Assembly: GCA_013151865.1 (NCBI GenBank)
Contig: JAADHN010000068.1
Coordinates: 1-40,650 of the forward strand
Source: Kiritimatiellota bacterium
GTDB taxonomy: Bacteria; Verrucomicrobiota; Lentisphaeria; Oligosphaerales; JAADHN01
Direction of reading: 5' to 3'
Length of the DNA: 40,650 nucleotides
Under the pieces are notes generated by a model. It saw nothing but the letters and a program-made list of their open reading frames with translations, had not been told where the DNA came from and did no database searches. Position numbers and translations under genes: made by a program. This document shows, piece after piece, positions 16,030-25,356 of this stretch; the stretch's first letter is position 1; every line of letters begins with the position of its first letter.

Positions 16030-17463
16030 TCACCCGCTCTTCGGGTGTGGGCGCCGATGCAGATACTCGACCATGGGCGGGGGCGCCGGATCGCACACCT
16101 CGTTCAACCGCGCCGGCAGCGGCTGCCCCACCACCGCTTCCACGCGCCTGCGGAGTTCGCACACCACGTCGGGGTGAGCGTCGGCGACGTTCTCGTTCTC
16201 TTCCGGGTCATTCCGCAGGTCGAACAACACCTCCGGCGCCTCGGTCCGGTGAACGGGAGTCACGTAGTTCCACCGGTCGGTGCGTACCGAAGCGAAAGCG
16301 GCGGCGTTCGGCGTCCCCGTCGGCTGCACAGCCCAGCCGATAACCACGTCGTCCCGGATTCTCTCGGCCTCCTCGCGGACCAGGGGCATTGCGCTCACGC
16401 CGTCGGTCCGGTCATAGGAAATGCCCAGCAGATCCAGCAGCGTGGGCATGACGTCATGGCTCTGCACAAAGGCCGGGACCCGGCGGCCCGGGCGGCCGGG
16501 TACGCGCATCTGCCAGACGATGCCCGTGTTGTAGGCCCGCATGTTGCCGCCGCCCTTGCCGAAACCGCCGTGGTCCCAGACCTGGGTGCCGTGGTCCGAC
16601 AGGACCAGGACCACCGTGTCTTCGAGCAACCCCAGCTCCCGTGCTTTGTCAAGAAGACGGCCCACCCAAAAGTCCACGAATGTGACCTCCCCGAAGTACA
16701 GGGCCCTGGTCCGCTCGATTTCCGCTGCCGTGGGGTTCGGGCCGAGTCGCGGCATGATGAAGTCGATCCCGCTGTAGCCGGGGCAGTACCTGTCCGCGAA
16801 TCGGCGGGGCGGGTCCCACGGTTCATGGGGGTCGAAGGCTTCGATCCACAGCAGGAAGGGTTTGTTGGCGGCGTTCTCGCCGAGCCAATCCATAGCGGTC
16901 CGAAACACCCGGGCGCACTGGTAATCCTCCTCGCCCTGCCGGAATCGCTGGTTTTGGAGGTATTGGTACAGCACCGCGTTGCGCACCAGGTCCTCGGGAT
17001 CGCGCGTGTAGCGCTTCATCGCTTCGGCGACGAGTTCCGGGGCGCCGCACTTCCAGTTGTCCGACTCCTGGCCGCGGAGGAACTCGTAGGTGGTGAACCC
17101 CCGCCAGTAGTTCATGGTCGGCTTGAACATGTGGTACACGTCCGCCACCAGACCCGTGCAGTATCCCCGGGCCGAGAGCACTTCAGCCAGCGTGTCCTGC
17201 TCGGGAGGTATTTTGTGCCAGCCGGGCTGGTGATGCCAGTGGCCGCGCCGGTCGAAGTTGTATACGAACGGAAACGACCGCCGCCCCGTGAAAAACGCCC
17301 GGCGGACCTGGAGCGTCGGCTGTCCTTCGCCGAAGGCGCGCTCGAATACAATGCTCTCCCGAGCCAGGGCGTCGAGATTCGGCGTTTCCACGAAGTTCAG
17401 TTTTCCCGCTGCGCCGATGATGTCCGCACGGAAAGTGTCCAACACAATGGCGATCGCGTTCAT
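16030..17463 (-). CDS. sulfatase-fold hydrolase with Thr in nucleophile position
   Basis: This 477-residue member of the alkaline-phosphatase/sulfatase superfamily keeps the metal-binding start (AIVLDTFRAD, Asp9), TPNLDALA and SDHGTQVWDHG. In sulfatases the nucleophile motif C/S-x-P-x-R should begin ten residues after the aromatic of VRF-like segments. Here that position is Thr50, in TLQVRRAFFTGRR (ACG codon at 17314-17316), and the Pro is Gln. It therefore cannot form formylglycine. Thr is the nucleophile in other branches of the superfamily (phosphodiesterases, phosphopentomutase), so a phosphoester or unknown substrate is likely. There is no signal peptide, so it is probably cytoplasmic. 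ATG at 17463 follows GGGGAGAG; the longer frame to 17664 overlaps the upstream sulfatase. It lies 40 nt after that gene. Confidence 0.82.
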   Translation of the reverse strand: MNAIAIVLDTFRADIIGAAGKLNFVETPNLDALARESIVFERAFGEGQPTLQVRRAFFTGRRSFPFVYNFDRRGHWHHQPGWHKIPPEQDTLAEVLSARGYCTGLVADVYHMFKPTMNYWRGFTTYEFLRGQESDNWKCGAPELVAEAMKRYTRDPEDLVRNAVLYQYLQNQRFRQGEEDYQCARVFRTAMDWLGENAANKPFLLWIEAFDPHEPWDPPRRFADRYCPGYSGIDFIMPRLGPNPTAAEIERTRALYFGEVTFVDFWVGRLLDKARELGLLEDTVVLVLSDHGTQVWDHGGFGKGGGNMRAYNTGIVWQMRVPGRPGRRVPAFVQSHDVMPTLLDLLGISYDRTDGVSAMPLVREEAERIRDDVVIGWAVQPTGTPNAAAFASVRTDRWNYVTPVHRTEAPEVLFDLRNDPEENENVADAHPDVVCELRRRVEAVVGQPLPARLNEVCDPAPPPMVEYLHRRPHPKSG

Positions 17464-17503
17464 GGGTTCTCTCCCCGTGTTGAGTCGGTCCCGGGCGTGC
17501 CCG

Positions 17504-19015
17504 TCAGAGCCGGAGCTGCTCGGGGTACAGGCAGCGCCCGGTCTCGAGGTCGATCCGTTCCACGTAGTACGCCGTGTCTTCGAAACGGTCGCCGGTGGCC
17601 TCCAGCCATTGATCCAGCGCGGTATCCAGTTCAGGCGGGACGGCGCCCGCACCGCGTTCCGCAATCAAGTTGCGCATCTGGTATGGATCGCGTTCGTTGT
17701 CGAACAGAAGCCAGGGGCCGCGTCGGTCCCGAATGTAAGTGTGGGTGCGGGTGCGGACCCCACGATACGGGCGAATGAAACCTTTTGGGCCGCCGTGCCC
17801 GGGAAAATCGTCGATGGCCGACCATTTCTTGCCCCAAGTGACGGCGGAACAGACCCAGAGCAGAAATGCGGCGCGGTCTTTCGGGTCGGGGGCCTCGGCA
17901 CGCAGGATCGGGGCGAGGTCCTCGCCCTCGAGGTCCGCCGGCGCCGGAACATTCATCAAGCCGAGCAACGTCGGAAGAATGTCCGGCAGATTCACAGGCG
18001 CCTCGATCCGCATACCGGGGCGGATACACCGCGGGAAGCGCACCAACAAAGGCACACGGACGGACTCGTCCCAAGGCTGGCATTTGTACATCTGTGCATG
18101 GGAGCCCAGCAATTCCCCGTGGTCGGCGGTAAACACCACGAGCGTATCGTCGCCAATCCCTTCGGCGTCCAGCACGTCCAGGAGTCGGCCGAGATTGCGG
18201 TCGAGGCTGGAGATTGCCGCATAGTACCATGCCGTTCGGTCGCGCAACGTTTTTTCCCGTTCTTCGGCTGCGCCGAGTGCGGGGGCGGGGGGGAAGCCGG
18301 GCGGCGGTTCGAGAATGTTCGGGCGCAATTCGAGCCGGCCGGGGTCGTACAGGGACCGGAACTCCGGCGGTGCAGTGAACGGCGTATGCGGCGGCCCCCA
18401 GGACACAACCAGGGCGAACGGCTTGCGCTGTTCCGGTCCGCCCCCGGCGTGGTCGCGAATAAACTCGATGGCCAAACGAGTCTGGGCGTCCGGTTCCCAC
18501 CCCTCGATCCGGACCGGCTCCGGCGCATCGCGGTAGTAAGTCGCGTTCCAGTACGCGTGCGAACAGTGGTGCGTGGCCCAGTAGTCGAACCCGTGGCGCA
18601 TGGCGCCCGGCGGGATCCATCCGCTTCGACGCCGATTGAAACGCGTGCGGTCGATGAACGCTTCTCCGGCCAAATGCCACTTGCCGATATGCCCGGTGGC
18701 GTACCCGTGCTCTCTCAGAATGCGCCCCAGGCTCGGCACGTTCTCCGGCAGCATCGAGTTGTTCGTCAACACCGTATGCGTGAGCGGATACTGTCCGGTC
18801 AACAGGCAGGCCCGGGCCGGCGTGCATACCGGAGCATTGGAAACGGCGTGCCGAAACAAGGCGCCCTCGGCCGCCAGACGGTCCAAGTTCGGCGTGCGCA
18901 CCTGGCCATTGCCGGCGCAGCCCATGGCCATGTACCGCATCTGGTCCACAAGCACGAAGACCAGGTTCGGCGATCTCCGGTTTTCAGGGCCGGGTCGTTT
19001 CACGGTTTGACTCAC
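17504..19015 (-). CDS. sulfatase (Cys-type, formylglycine-dependent)
   Basis: This sulfatase of about 503 residues has the classical site Cys64-Thr-Pro-Ala-Arg68 followed by ACLLTGQYP. The Cys should be converted to formylglycine. Other motifs are SPNLVFVLVDQMR (metal Asp24), TPNLDRLAAEG, GHIGKWHL (catalytic Lys/His region) and FTADHGELLGSH. It would hydrolyse sulfate esters, probably on a glycan. No maturase gene is in the window. No convincing signal peptide is visible with the start chosen. GTG at 19015 is picked because family members begin about 15 residues before the SPNLV block; ATG at 19093 is an alternative and neither has a strong ribosome-binding site. It lies 160 nt after the propeller protein and 40 nt before the second sulfatase, likely one transcript. 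Confidence 0.85.
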   Translation of the reverse strand: MSQTVKRPGPENRRSPNLVFVLVDQMRYMAMGCAGNGQVRTPNLDRLAAEGALFRHAVSNAPVCTPARACLLTGQYPLTHTVLTNNSMLPENVPSLGRILREHGYATGHIGKWHLAGEAFIDRTRFNRRRSGWIPPGAMRHGFDYWATHHCSHAYWNATYYRDAPEPVRIEGWEPDAQTRLAIEFIRDHAGGGPEQRKPFALVVSWGPPHTPFTAPPEFRSLYDPGRLELRPNILEPPPGFPPAPALGAAEEREKTLRDRTAWYYAAISSLDRNLGRLLDVLDAEGIGDDTLVVFTADHGELLGSHAQMYKCQPWDESVRVPLLVRFPRCIRPGMRIEAPVNLPDILPTLLGLMNVPAPADLEGEDLAPILRAEAPDPKDRAAFLLWVCSAVTWGKKWSAIDDFPGHGGPKGFIRPYRGVRTRTHTYIRDRRGPWLLFDNERDPYQMRNLIAERGAGAVPPELDTALDQWLEATGDRFEDTAYYVERIDLETGRCLYPEQLRL

Positions 19016-19175
19016 GGAAGCCCATTCCCAACCTCGCGGTGCGGCTCTGAGTTGCCCGATCCGAACAATGCTGCAGGACGTGCGAGTCTGCATCGCGTTC
19101 CGGACGATTCCGAGGCGGCCCGCGCCTCCGTTCGCCCGCCGAAGGACCGCCGCTCGGCAATCCTTCCGCAAGACT

Positions 19176-22100
19176 TCACCTGATACAGGTGACGGCCCCA
19201 TCGAGAGTGCTGATGTACAGCGCGCCCGCCGCACCCGCCATGCCGTCCCAAACGGGAGGGGACGACAATTCGATCCGGTGCAGTTCGCGACCCGTGTCCG
19301 GGGCGATGGCGAGCAGGAGCGCACCGCGTTTCCCGCTCATGATCGCTTCCTGTTCCGCCAGCATCTGTTTCACGTCGGGATCGCGCAGGCGGCGATACGT
19401 GTCTTCTTCGTCGATCACGTCGCGCGGCCCGGCCACGAAAAGCGCTTTGGTGGTGTTGACCATGGCGCGAACGAATATGGGGGACGGGCGCGACCAGCGA
19501 TAGGCGAACTTGACTTGTCGTCGCAATCGGACCCTGCCGCGGCGATCCACCGGCGGCGTACCGAGAGCCATGCCGCGGCCCCACTTTCCAGCGGCGGGAA
19601 CGGCGCCCACTCCCCCGTGATTGCCGTTGCCGCTTTCGTCCAAAGCGTCGCCCGCGTTGAACGAGTAGTACAACACCAAGCCCTGCCTCGAAGCTGTGCT
19701 TGCGGATTTCGCCAGCGCGGCAACCTCGTTCTTCGCCAGGGCCCGGTGGTAGATGCGCACTTCGTCGATGAGACCTTTCAGGGGAGTGGATCGCTTGTAA
19801 TCGCCCACCGGGGACCCGGCGTCGACGCCGATCTGCATGGCCTCGTTGGGAGTGGCGGCGATGAACCCGGCCGACTTGCCGGTCGCCGCTTCCGCGCCGT
19901 CGAGGTACAGGTGCATGCTCTTGTCAGTGCCGAGGACGCCGGCCACATGCTGCCACTGGCGGGGCCGGACCCTGCCGCCCTCGATCTGCTGGAGCTTGCC
20001 GTTGATCCGGAGGGCGAACGCGGCTCTGCCGTCTTTCAGCATCAGTCCGTAGCCGTGCGAAGCGCCGCCGCGGGCGATGATGACGCCGTTGCCCGAGTCG
20101 GGCCTGATCCAGGCGCTGACGGTCAAAGGCTTCCCTTTCGGGTCGAGGCTGGGGCCCCCCGCGACACCGATTCCGCCGGCCGGCGGCGGTGGACGATTCG
20201 GCTTGACCGGGGGGTTGCGGTCTGCGGCGAAAAGGTGGTACTCCAGCGGTACCGCCCAGGTGAAGTATTTGGGACCGCGGCCGAAACCGAACACGCGCCG
20301 GGCATCGAAAGTCAGGATGCGGCCCGCCGGGGTATTCTGGCCGGCGCGTGCCCACCAGTTGCAGCCGGAAGAGTAGCGTCGACCGAAAAGCCAATACGCC
20401 CGATGAAACCAAGTCCCGTCCAAGTATCCGGTCGGACAGAACAGGTGCCGGTCGTCGCCCTGCTGCGCATCCGCCAACGCGATGGGGTCGGTGGGTTGGG
20501 GGACCGGCAGTTCATACGTGCCGTCGAGCTTGAACGGCTGGGAGCGCATGTAAACGTACCGGCCGTCGGTCGACAGAACATCCGGCAGCGCCACGGGCAT
20601 ATTCAGCACCCGAGTGAGCGATTGGAGGTCCTCGTCGCCGCCCGGCACTTTGCCGTCGAGCACCGTTTCGGAAAGAACTTCGCCGGTGGTCGCTTTCACC
20701 CGGAACAACTTCATGCCGCCGTCCAGAAACGCGGCGCGACCGGCAACGAAGTACACCACCCCGTTCCGCACCATCACGCTGCCGTGGACCGGCCAGGGCG
20801 ATTCGAGCTGCCCGAAAGCGGACAAGGCGCGGTCGACGGGGGCGGCGCGCAGTTGCCAGCAGAGCGCACCGTCCGTGGCCCGCAGTGCGGTGACGCGGCC
20901 GTCCGCACTGCCGAAGATGACGCGGCCGCCGACCACGGTCGGAGGGGAGTCGATCCGCCCGTTTACGGTAAAGCGCCAGCGCATCGAGCCGTCGTCTTGA
21001 TTCAACGCATAGAGGGTGTGGGCATCGACGGCGGCGACAAAGACCGTTCCGCCGGCGACCACCGGGCTGGTCAAGCGACCGCCGAGTTCCGTTCGCCAGC
21101 CCGGTGCGACCGCGGGCTCGATCTCGGCGGAGGCACTCCCGCTGCGCGCCGCATCGTGCCGGTACGTCGGCCAGTCCGTGGATGCAACCGCCCTGTCCGC
21201 CACAGCGTCGAACGCCGGACCTTTGAGCAAGCGCGCCTGCCGGGTCAGTTCCCGATCGACTGGCCGGCGGGCTTTTCCCGCGGCCACTGCGTTGAAGCCG
21301 CGGAGTTTGCTCTCCAGGTAGCACGCGCAACTGTGGGGCGGGGCGTAGATCAACCCATTGCAGGGCATGATGCCGTAGATGCAGCCGCCGCGAATCCAGT
21401 GATTGATCTGCCAGTGCTGCTTGCGAAAATCGACAAACTCGATCCCGGTCCGCGAGGGAAGGAGGTAATTCATCGTGGCCTTGCTGCGATAGCAGCGGTG
21501 GTGGAACCAGTAGGTTTCCACGTCGGGTGCGAACTCGTTTTTCACCACGCCGGTCCGCGGGTCCCGCCCCTTCCAGACGCCGCTTCTCTTGCCGTCGGCA
21601 ATGTCCCCGGCCCAAACCAACCCGCCGACCACCATCAAATCCTCCTGCGAGCAGTGACCGGAGGGCGGATGATGGGCGGTCCACAGGACCGTGCCGGCAG
21701 CGGCGTCCAGTCCCCACATTCTGCGATCGCCGCCCGTGAACAAGACCGTGTCTTTGTATATGATCAGGTTCGGCCCGAACCGCCGGGGGATGTATCTCTT
21801 GCGGGACACGGGCGTCGACCGCCAGAGGCGTTTGCCCGACTTCCGGTCCAGGGCCAGGACGCTCTTGCCGTCATGAAAATAGAGGCGCGCCCCGTCCGCT
21901 GCCGGCGTCATCGGAGCGACGGGCGTCTCGTATCGCCAGAGCACTTTCCCCGAGCGCAGGTCGATCGCCGTCAGCAGGCGAGGTTTTTCATCCCAGCCGC
22001 GCGTACGGCTAAGCGTTCTCGTGTCGTTCCAGACGCCGCTACGGTCGGGAACGAACGGGTCCGGATCGGGCCGGGCATTGGGATTGACCACCGCGAACAG

Positions 22101-23069
22101 CACCCCGTCGGACACGATCAATTCCTCTGCACCGCGGGTCTGCGCATAAACCGCCAGCGTCTTGCCGGTGGCGGCGTCCAGGACGCTGATCGGCGCACGA
22201 ATTCCAAGCGTGACGTATACCCGGTCGTCGATGGCGACCAGGCGCCGGGTCAAGTCCGCCGGCCCGCTCTTCATGGCCCACAGGTGGAAATGCCACTCGG
22301 GAATGTCGCGCTTCCACAGCGTTGTGCCGTTGAACGCGTCTCTGGCAATCAGTTTCCACTTCGGGGGAAGTTGGATAATGGCGCGCGAGCCCTCGTCCAT
22401 GATGTAAAAGATGCGGCCGCCGGTGGACACCAGCGCACTCATGCTGGCCATACGGTCGTGGTGCCTGGACCAGCGCGGGGCGCCGACCCACTGCAAATGT
22501 TCCGGAGGAGCCACCACGTCGTCCTGCGCAACGGGATTGCCGGTGGCGTCGTGCAGGTAATGCGTCCACTCGTCGATTGCGCCGGGCCGAGGTTTGACGA
22601 TCGTTTCCCACTTGCGACCGCGCCGCACGCAGGCCTTGCCGTTCGGGGCGAGCACGCGCAGCAGTTCCGCTTTCGGCACGCTGTCCGGCCGTTCGACAAT
22701 GAGCAGATTGACAAGGTTATCGATGTACGGGAGGTATGGAGGTTGCCAGAGGCGCAGGGAAACCCGGCCATACAACCCCTCGTCCAGCAACCGGGATCGA
22801 ACCTTGCCCAACGCATCGGCATCTGTCATAAGTCCTTGGGCGAGCACACCGTTTCCTGTGGCGATCCGGCGCAGGACGTTGGCGTCTCCACAGCCGACAT
22901 GCACCACCAGGCCGCCGCTGAACCCGCTCTGCTCGAGCACGGTTGCCGCATCCTGCTCCGCCCCCCCGACTGCGGCGCATTCCGTCCCGACCGGACAGGC
23001 GACGAGGAAGGCGACGAGCACGACGGTCTGCCGCCAACTGTTCCCGGGTTGGGTCCGCAGGTGAATCAT
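19176..23069 (-). CDS. exported methyltransferase-like / PQQ-propeller / LamG protein
   Basis: This 1297-residue protein starts with a signal sequence (hydrophobic residues 15-28). LVAC at 22-25 could be a lipobox. Residues 45-150 resemble a Rossmann methyltransferase: VHVGCGD at 56-62 (motif I), an acidic strand near 80-85, YIDNLVNLLIVE at 115-126 and ELLRVLAPNGKACV at 135-148. After a conserved DEWTHYLHDATGN linker comes a long PQQ-like/BamB-type beta-propeller (about 165-900) with repeats such as LxAxDxxxGxxLW. A LamG/concanavalin-like region (about 960-1190) includes ARGGASHGYGLML and YYSFNAGDALDESGNGNHG. A last propeller blade ends the chain (LDGAVTCIR), as if LamG were inserted before ring closure. 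The role may be substrate binding or an oxidoreductase; a propeller alone does not prove PQQ use. ATG at 23069 has GAGAG seven bases upstream. First gene of the sulfatase group. Confidence 0.85.
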   Translation of the reverse strand: MIHLRTQPGNSWRQTVVLVAFLVACPVGTECAAVGGAEQDAATVLEQSGFSGGLVVHVGCGDANVLRRIATGNGVLAQGLMTDADALGKVRSRLLDEGLYGRVSLRLWQPPYLPYIDNLVNLLIVERPDSVPKAELLRVLAPNGKACVRRGRKWETIVKPRPGAIDEWTHYLHDATGNPVAQDDVVAPPEHLQWVGAPRWSRHHDRMASMSALVSTGGRIFYIMDEGSRAIIQLPPKWKLIARDAFNGTTLWKRDIPEWHFHLWAMKSGPADLTRRLVAIDDRVYVTLGIRAPISVLDAATGKTLAVYAQTRGAEELIVSDGVLFAVVNPNARPDPDPFVPDRSGVWNDTRTLSRTRGWDEKPRLLTAIDLRSGKVLWRYETPVAPMTPAADGARLYFHDGKSVLALDRKSGKRLWRSTPVSRKRYIPRRFGPNLIIYKDTVLFTGGDRRMWGLDAAAGTVLWTAHHPPSGHCSQEDLMVVGGLVWAGDIADGKRSGVWKGRDPRTGVVKNEFAPDVETYWFHHRCYRSKATMNYLLPSRTGIEFVDFRKQHWQINHWIRGGCIYGIMPCNGLIYAPPHSCACYLESKLRGFNAVAAGKARRPVDRELTRQARLLKGPAFDAVADRAVASTDWPTYRHDAARSGSASAEIEPAVAPGWRTELGGRLTSPVVAGGTVFVAAVDAHTLYALNQDDGSMRWRFTVNGRIDSPPTVVGGRVIFGSADGRVTALRATDGALCWQLRAAPVDRALSAFGQLESPWPVHGSVMVRNGVVYFVAGRAAFLDGGMKLFRVKATTGEVLSETVLDGKVPGGDEDLQSLTRVLNMPVALPDVLSTDGRYVYMRSQPFKLDGTYELPVPQPTDPIALADAQQGDDRHLFCPTGYLDGTWFHRAYWLFGRRYSSGCNWWARAGQNTPAGRILTFDARRVFGFGRGPKYFTWAVPLEYHLFAADRNPPVKPNRPPPPAGGIGVAGGPSLDPKGKPLTVSAWIRPDSGNGVIIARGGASHGYGLMLKDGRAAFALRINGKLQQIEGGRVRPRQWQHVAGVLGTDKSMHLYLDGAEAATGKSAGFIAATPNEAMQIGVDAGSPVGDYKRSTPLKGLIDEVRIYHRALAKNEVAALAKSASTASRQGLVLYYSFNAGDALDESGNGNHGGVGAVPAAGKWGRGMALGTPPVDRRGRVRLRRQVKFAYRWSRPSPIFVRAMVNTTKALFVAGPRDVIDEEDTYRRLRDPDVKQMLAEQEAIMSGKRGALLLAIAPDTGRELHRIELSSPPVWDGMAGAAGALYISTLDGAVTCIR

Positions 23070-23403
23070 ATCGACTCTCTTGTTTTGCAGCCCGTTTTCA
23101 CTGTCCGGGCGGCGAGCCGGACGTTCCGACGGTTCACAGTCGTGTGTCCGCGGCGGCGGCCCCTACCGGACGACCAGCCCCCGGGCTGCGGTGCGGGCGT
23201 GAGTGAGGGAAGGGAAAAATAGTGTCGGGTAACTGTGGATGCAAGAGTCCGGCGGCGGACGGTGTTGCGGCCGGAGGGCGACGGACAAGACCGGCGCCGA
23301 ACCCCCGGTTACGTCGGGGACCCCGGTCTACGACCACGACCGGCCCCGATGCGCTCGCCCTTCGGTCCGCGGCCGCCGCATCAGACGGGCGCCCTCGAAA
23401 AAG
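23070..23403. other. non-coding gap upstream of propeller gene
   Basis: About 334 nt lie between the C45-type gene and the propeller gene, both on the minus strand. No gene is supported. It contains the candidate promoter at 23216-23244. I see no strong terminator for the C45-type gene; its stop is followed on the minus strand by CTTTTTC but no clear stem precedes it. Confidence 0.5.
23216..23244 (-). promoter_or_regulatory. candidate promoter for propeller-sulfatase operon
   Basis: On the minus strand TTGCAT (23244-23239) and TATTTT (23221-23216) are spaced by exactly 17 nt in a GC-rich background. Initiation near 23209 would give a leader of about 140 nt before the ATG at 23069. The matches to consensus are three and four of six, so the call is tentative. 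Confidence 0.35.
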
Positions 23404-25356
23404 TCAAGGACCGGTGCGGCCGGCGCTTTTCCCGGACGCGCGCGAGGGGCCCGCCACGGCAGAGGCGCGGAGCAGGCGCCCGAGGTTGAACTTCGCCGGG
23501 GGCCGAGTGTCCGCCGGTTCTCCCCGGACGCCGGCGTCGGCCACCCAGAAGTCCAACGTTTCCGGCATAAAGAGAGCCACGTGCAGGCACGAACGCATGG
23601 CCACTCCCTGGCGCATGATCTTCCAGGCGATCTCCGGCGTGATCTTTCCGTAATTGGCCGCGACTCGATCCACCAGAGTCTGGTAACGTTTCCCCGCCGA
23701 CATGAGCACACAGTCCTTCAAAGGACGCTGCAACATCGGGTGCGAAGCGCCGGCCTCGATCACCTGCAGGTCGGGAACGCCCTTCTTTTCGGCCAACTTC
23801 GCGGCCCAAGACGCGATTCCCACCATATCTTTTCCCTTGGCGCTCGAGAGCACGTAGAAGTACTCGCACGTTCGCGGGACCGATCGAATCCAGGCCAAAG
23901 CGTCCCGCACATTGTCGTAGTTCTCCATGACCTGCCGCACCAGGAACATCATCGGAATCCCGTCCACATACCCTTCGCCTCCACCCCCCATTTCCCCCAT
24001 GGCCAACCCCTTGGCGTTCATGGCGGTCACGCTGCCCACGCAGCCGGCGTACCCGATATTGACCCAGGCGTTCCGGCCTTTCGGCGCCATGACAAGCACG
24101 ACGGCGTTCAACTGCAGTCCGCCCTCGGTCATATAATCCAGGACCCGGCCGTGGATCAGCCGTCCGTCGCTGGTGGCCGCGCCCCGCAGTGCCAGGCCCG
24201 AGCAGTGGAACATCTCCGGGTAGACATTCGCCCACCGCGCCCAATCCCGGGGGACCCCTGCGGCGTCCGCCATCGCATCGATCTCGACGACCAAATCGTC
24301 GGGAATCCATTTCCGCTGCCGGTCCCAAATCTCCTTGAGCTGGCCGGGAAGCCACTCACCGCTCTGCACGGTCCGGACGAACCCGACCCCGTGCAGAATA
24401 CGGTCTATGTTGTCTCGAACCGCCGTGCGCATCAGGGTACCCTGCTGCCGGCCCATCTCCTCGGGCGTCCCGCGCACCACCACCACGGTCTTGCCTTGCT
24501 GCGGGGTGAGCCCCGGGAAATGCGACGGCAACGCCTTCGGCTGGATCGCGGCGACGGCTTTTTCGCAGAGCATGTCGACGAAAGTTCGGAGCATGGCCCG
24601 CAGTTCGGTATCGTCCACTCGGCGCTCGCGGCCCGGGGCGGCGGGCGGGGCCGTCAAGCCGTCCAGGATCTTGGCATCGCCCCGGTCCCAGCGGGAGAGC
24701 GTGAGTTCCGCTTCGAACGGTTTCGTCACCGTCACCCGGACCGGACCGGCGCCCGGCTTGCCCTCGATCCGGACATGCCATTTGCCGTCGCCGGGTTCGA
24801 GCACCCAGCCGCCGCTCTCGGTGCGTTCGAGCACAAAATCGTCCGGCAACGGGGCCAGGGCCGCCCCCATGACGGCCGCAGCCGCCTGGGCCCGGAGCAG
24901 GGGCCACACGCGGCACAAGGCCGTCGGCTTTTTGGCAGCGGGACCTTGGGGCGCCCCCGAAAAAAGCACGTTCTTGGGCGGCACGAACAACCAACTCGAA
25001 GTGGGCGTGAAACCCAGGTTTGCCGTGCCGTACTCGGGCAAGGCGATCCGAACTGCCTGGCGACCCGCCCCGTCCCAGGCCAGCAGGAACCGACCGTTGT
25101 GTTTGCCCACGCGCACCGTCCCTTGGCACACCCAGGCCTGTCCGGCCGGCAGCGGCTGCGCCATGGGCTGCAGCAGACGCATAAGCAATCGCAGCAGGTC
25201 TGCCCGCGCCGCGGCACGAGCGTCGGCGGCCGGTCGGACCAATTTGCCTTCGGCGGGCCGAGCCGGGACTTTGTCCGCAGCATGAACTCCGCAGAATCCT
25301 AAGAAGGACCCGACGATCAGGAGTAAACCGGCTATGACTCGTTTCATTTTCGCCAT
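23404..25356 (-). CDS. secreted C45-type Ntn hydrolase with long N-terminal region
   Basis: The 650-residue protein starts with a signal peptide (basic MAKMKR, hydrophobic core, cleavage likely after GVHA). Residues about 315-610 resemble peptidase family C45/acyl-CoA:6-aminopenicillanate acyltransferases. The segment VRGTPEEMGRQQG precedes the nucleophile block HCSGLALRGAATSDGRLIHGRVLDY, with Cys385 the predicted N-terminal nucleophile after self-cleavage. MNAKGLAMGEMGGGGEG and a CEYFYVLSS segment follow. Family enzymes cleave or transfer acyl groups on amides. The first 300 residues after the signal peptide have no domain I recognise; if processing occurs before Cys385, this part would become the alpha chain. 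GGAA lies eight bases before the ATG at 25356. It is divergent from the sensor-kinase gene. Substrate unknown. Confidence 0.75.
   Translation of the reverse strand: MAKMKRVIAGLLLIVGSFLGFCGVHAADKVPARPAEGKLVRPAADARAAARADLLRLLMRLLQPMAQPLPAGQAWVCQGTVRVGKHNGRFLLAWDGAGRQAVRIALPEYGTANLGFTPTSSWLFVPPKNVLFSGAPQGPAAKKPTALCRVWPLLRAQAAAAVMGAALAPLPDDFVLERTESGGWVLEPGDGKWHVRIEGKPGAGPVRVTVTKPFEAELTLSRWDRGDAKILDGLTAPPAAPGRERRVDDTELRAMLRTFVDMLCEKAVAAIQPKALPSHFPGLTPQQGKTVVVVRGTPEEMGRQQGTLMRTAVRDNIDRILHGVGFVRTVQSGEWLPGQLKEIWDRQRKWIPDDLVVEIDAMADAAGVPRDWARWANVYPEMFHCSGLALRGAATSDGRLIHGRVLDYMTEGGLQLNAVVLVMAPKGRNAWVNIGYAGCVGSVTAMNAKGLAMGEMGGGGEGYVDGIPMMFLVRQVMENYDNVRDALAWIRSVPRTCEYFYVLSSAKGKDMVGIASWAAKLAEKKGVPDLQVIEAGASHPMLQRPLKDCVLMSAGKRYQTLVDRVAANYGKITPEIAWKIMRQGVAMRSCLHVALFMPETLDFWVADAGVRGEPADTRPPAKFNLGRLLRASAVAGPSRASGKSAGRTGP

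Noticed and set aside
17464-17664. N-terminal extension of the Thr-type sulfatase homologue
   Set aside because: It would overlap the end of the preceding sulfatase gene by about 160 nt and has no family match; the ATG at 17463 has a strong GGGGAGAG upstream.
19176-23069. Annotation as a true PQQ-dependent dehydrogenase
   Set aside because: Propeller repeats alone do not prove PQQ binding; I could not find the adjacent-Cys and Trp-docking pattern of quinoprotein dehydrogenases.
19068-23222. Open frame of 1384 codons on the plus strand
   Set aside because: It is antisense to the propeller/LamG gene, has an Arg/Gly/Pro/Val-rich composition with no domain, and exists because GC-rich third positions avoid stops.
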